A stretch of 5,494 nt of DNA from Stercoripulliclostridium_A sp963642145. Lineage in GTDB: Bacteria; Bacillota; Clostridia; Christensenellales; DTU072. The stretch lies in the NCBI GenBank assembly GCA_963642145.1, contig CAVIFU010000073.1:1-5494 (forward strand). The letters are read 5' to 3'. The translations under genes were made by a program, and so were the position numbers. The stretch's first letter is position 1. Each line of letters opens with the position of its first letter. Shown piece by piece: positions 5,456 to 5,494 of this stretch. The notes under the pieces are model-generated. The model was not told the origin of the DNA, made no database searches, and saw nothing but the letters and a program-made list of their open reading frames with translations.

Positions 5456-5494
5456 TTACTCTTGTTCAAGCGGTCCCCACCCGCCCACCCTTAA
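5456..5494 (-). CDS. Possible 3' end of a leftward gene cut by the window edge
   Basis: Read on the minus strand from the right edge, one frame gives LRVGGWGPLEQE followed by TAA (5456-5458), with a stable hairpin 2 nt downstream. This looks like a plausible protein C-terminus, and no promoter or other feature explains the high GC of 5471-5490. Only 12 codons are visible, another frame also ends in TGA nearby (5466-5468), and no family can be named, so this is tentative. Confidence 0.25.
   Translation of the reverse strand, partial: LRVGGWGPLEQE

Overview
The window looks like a chromosomal piece from a low-to-moderate GC Firmicute, probably an uncultured gut Clostridia lineage. This rests on the strong Shine-Dalgarno sequences, a textbook sigma-A promoter (TTGACA-17-TACAAT) and the relatedness of the proteins. 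The lineage is an inference from style, because no rRNA or marker gene is present. The window starts exactly on a dispersed repeat, so it may begin at a contig end.

Layout. (1) Positions 1-86 hold a three-unit array of short hairpins joined by GTATATCA linkers, immediately downstream of a leftward gene pair. (2) Positions 98-662, minus strand: two small proteins of unknown function, 84 aa then 102 aa, one nucleotide apart and translationally coupled. (3) Positions 663-829: divergent intergenic region with a clear rightward sigma-A promoter, a spaced heptamer direct repeat just upstream of it, and a GGAGG ribosome binding site that sets the start of the next gene. (4) Positions 830-5204, plus strand: a compact three-gene operon. 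It encodes a large MalT-like regulator (degenerate STAND NTPase, helical-repeat middle, C-terminal SARP-type winged helix plus BTAD domain), a COG1092-type class I SAM-dependent methyltransferase and an RluA-family pseudouridine synthase. Gene gaps are 1 and 3 nt and there is no internal terminator. (5) Positions 5205-5494 (290 bp): a second, five-unit hairpin array that is the mirror image of the left one, a separate 11-bp-stem hairpin, and possibly the last 12 codons of a leftward gene entering from the right edge.

How it fits together. The two enzymes are probably RNA-modifying (rRNA or tRNA), driven from the promoter of the regulator that precedes them. The regulator has the overall plan of a MalT/AfsR-type signal-integrating activator, but every key residue of the nucleotide-binding P-loop is replaced, so it probably senses by its repeat domain rather than by ATP switching. 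The two hairpin arrays lie just past the 3' ends of the two divergent transcription units. Each reads in the same sense as the gene it follows and each ends in the same CGGTAAAGGAT cap. They are the most unusual element here: modular, covarying hairpins on a common linker, not matching CRISPR or a simple terminator.
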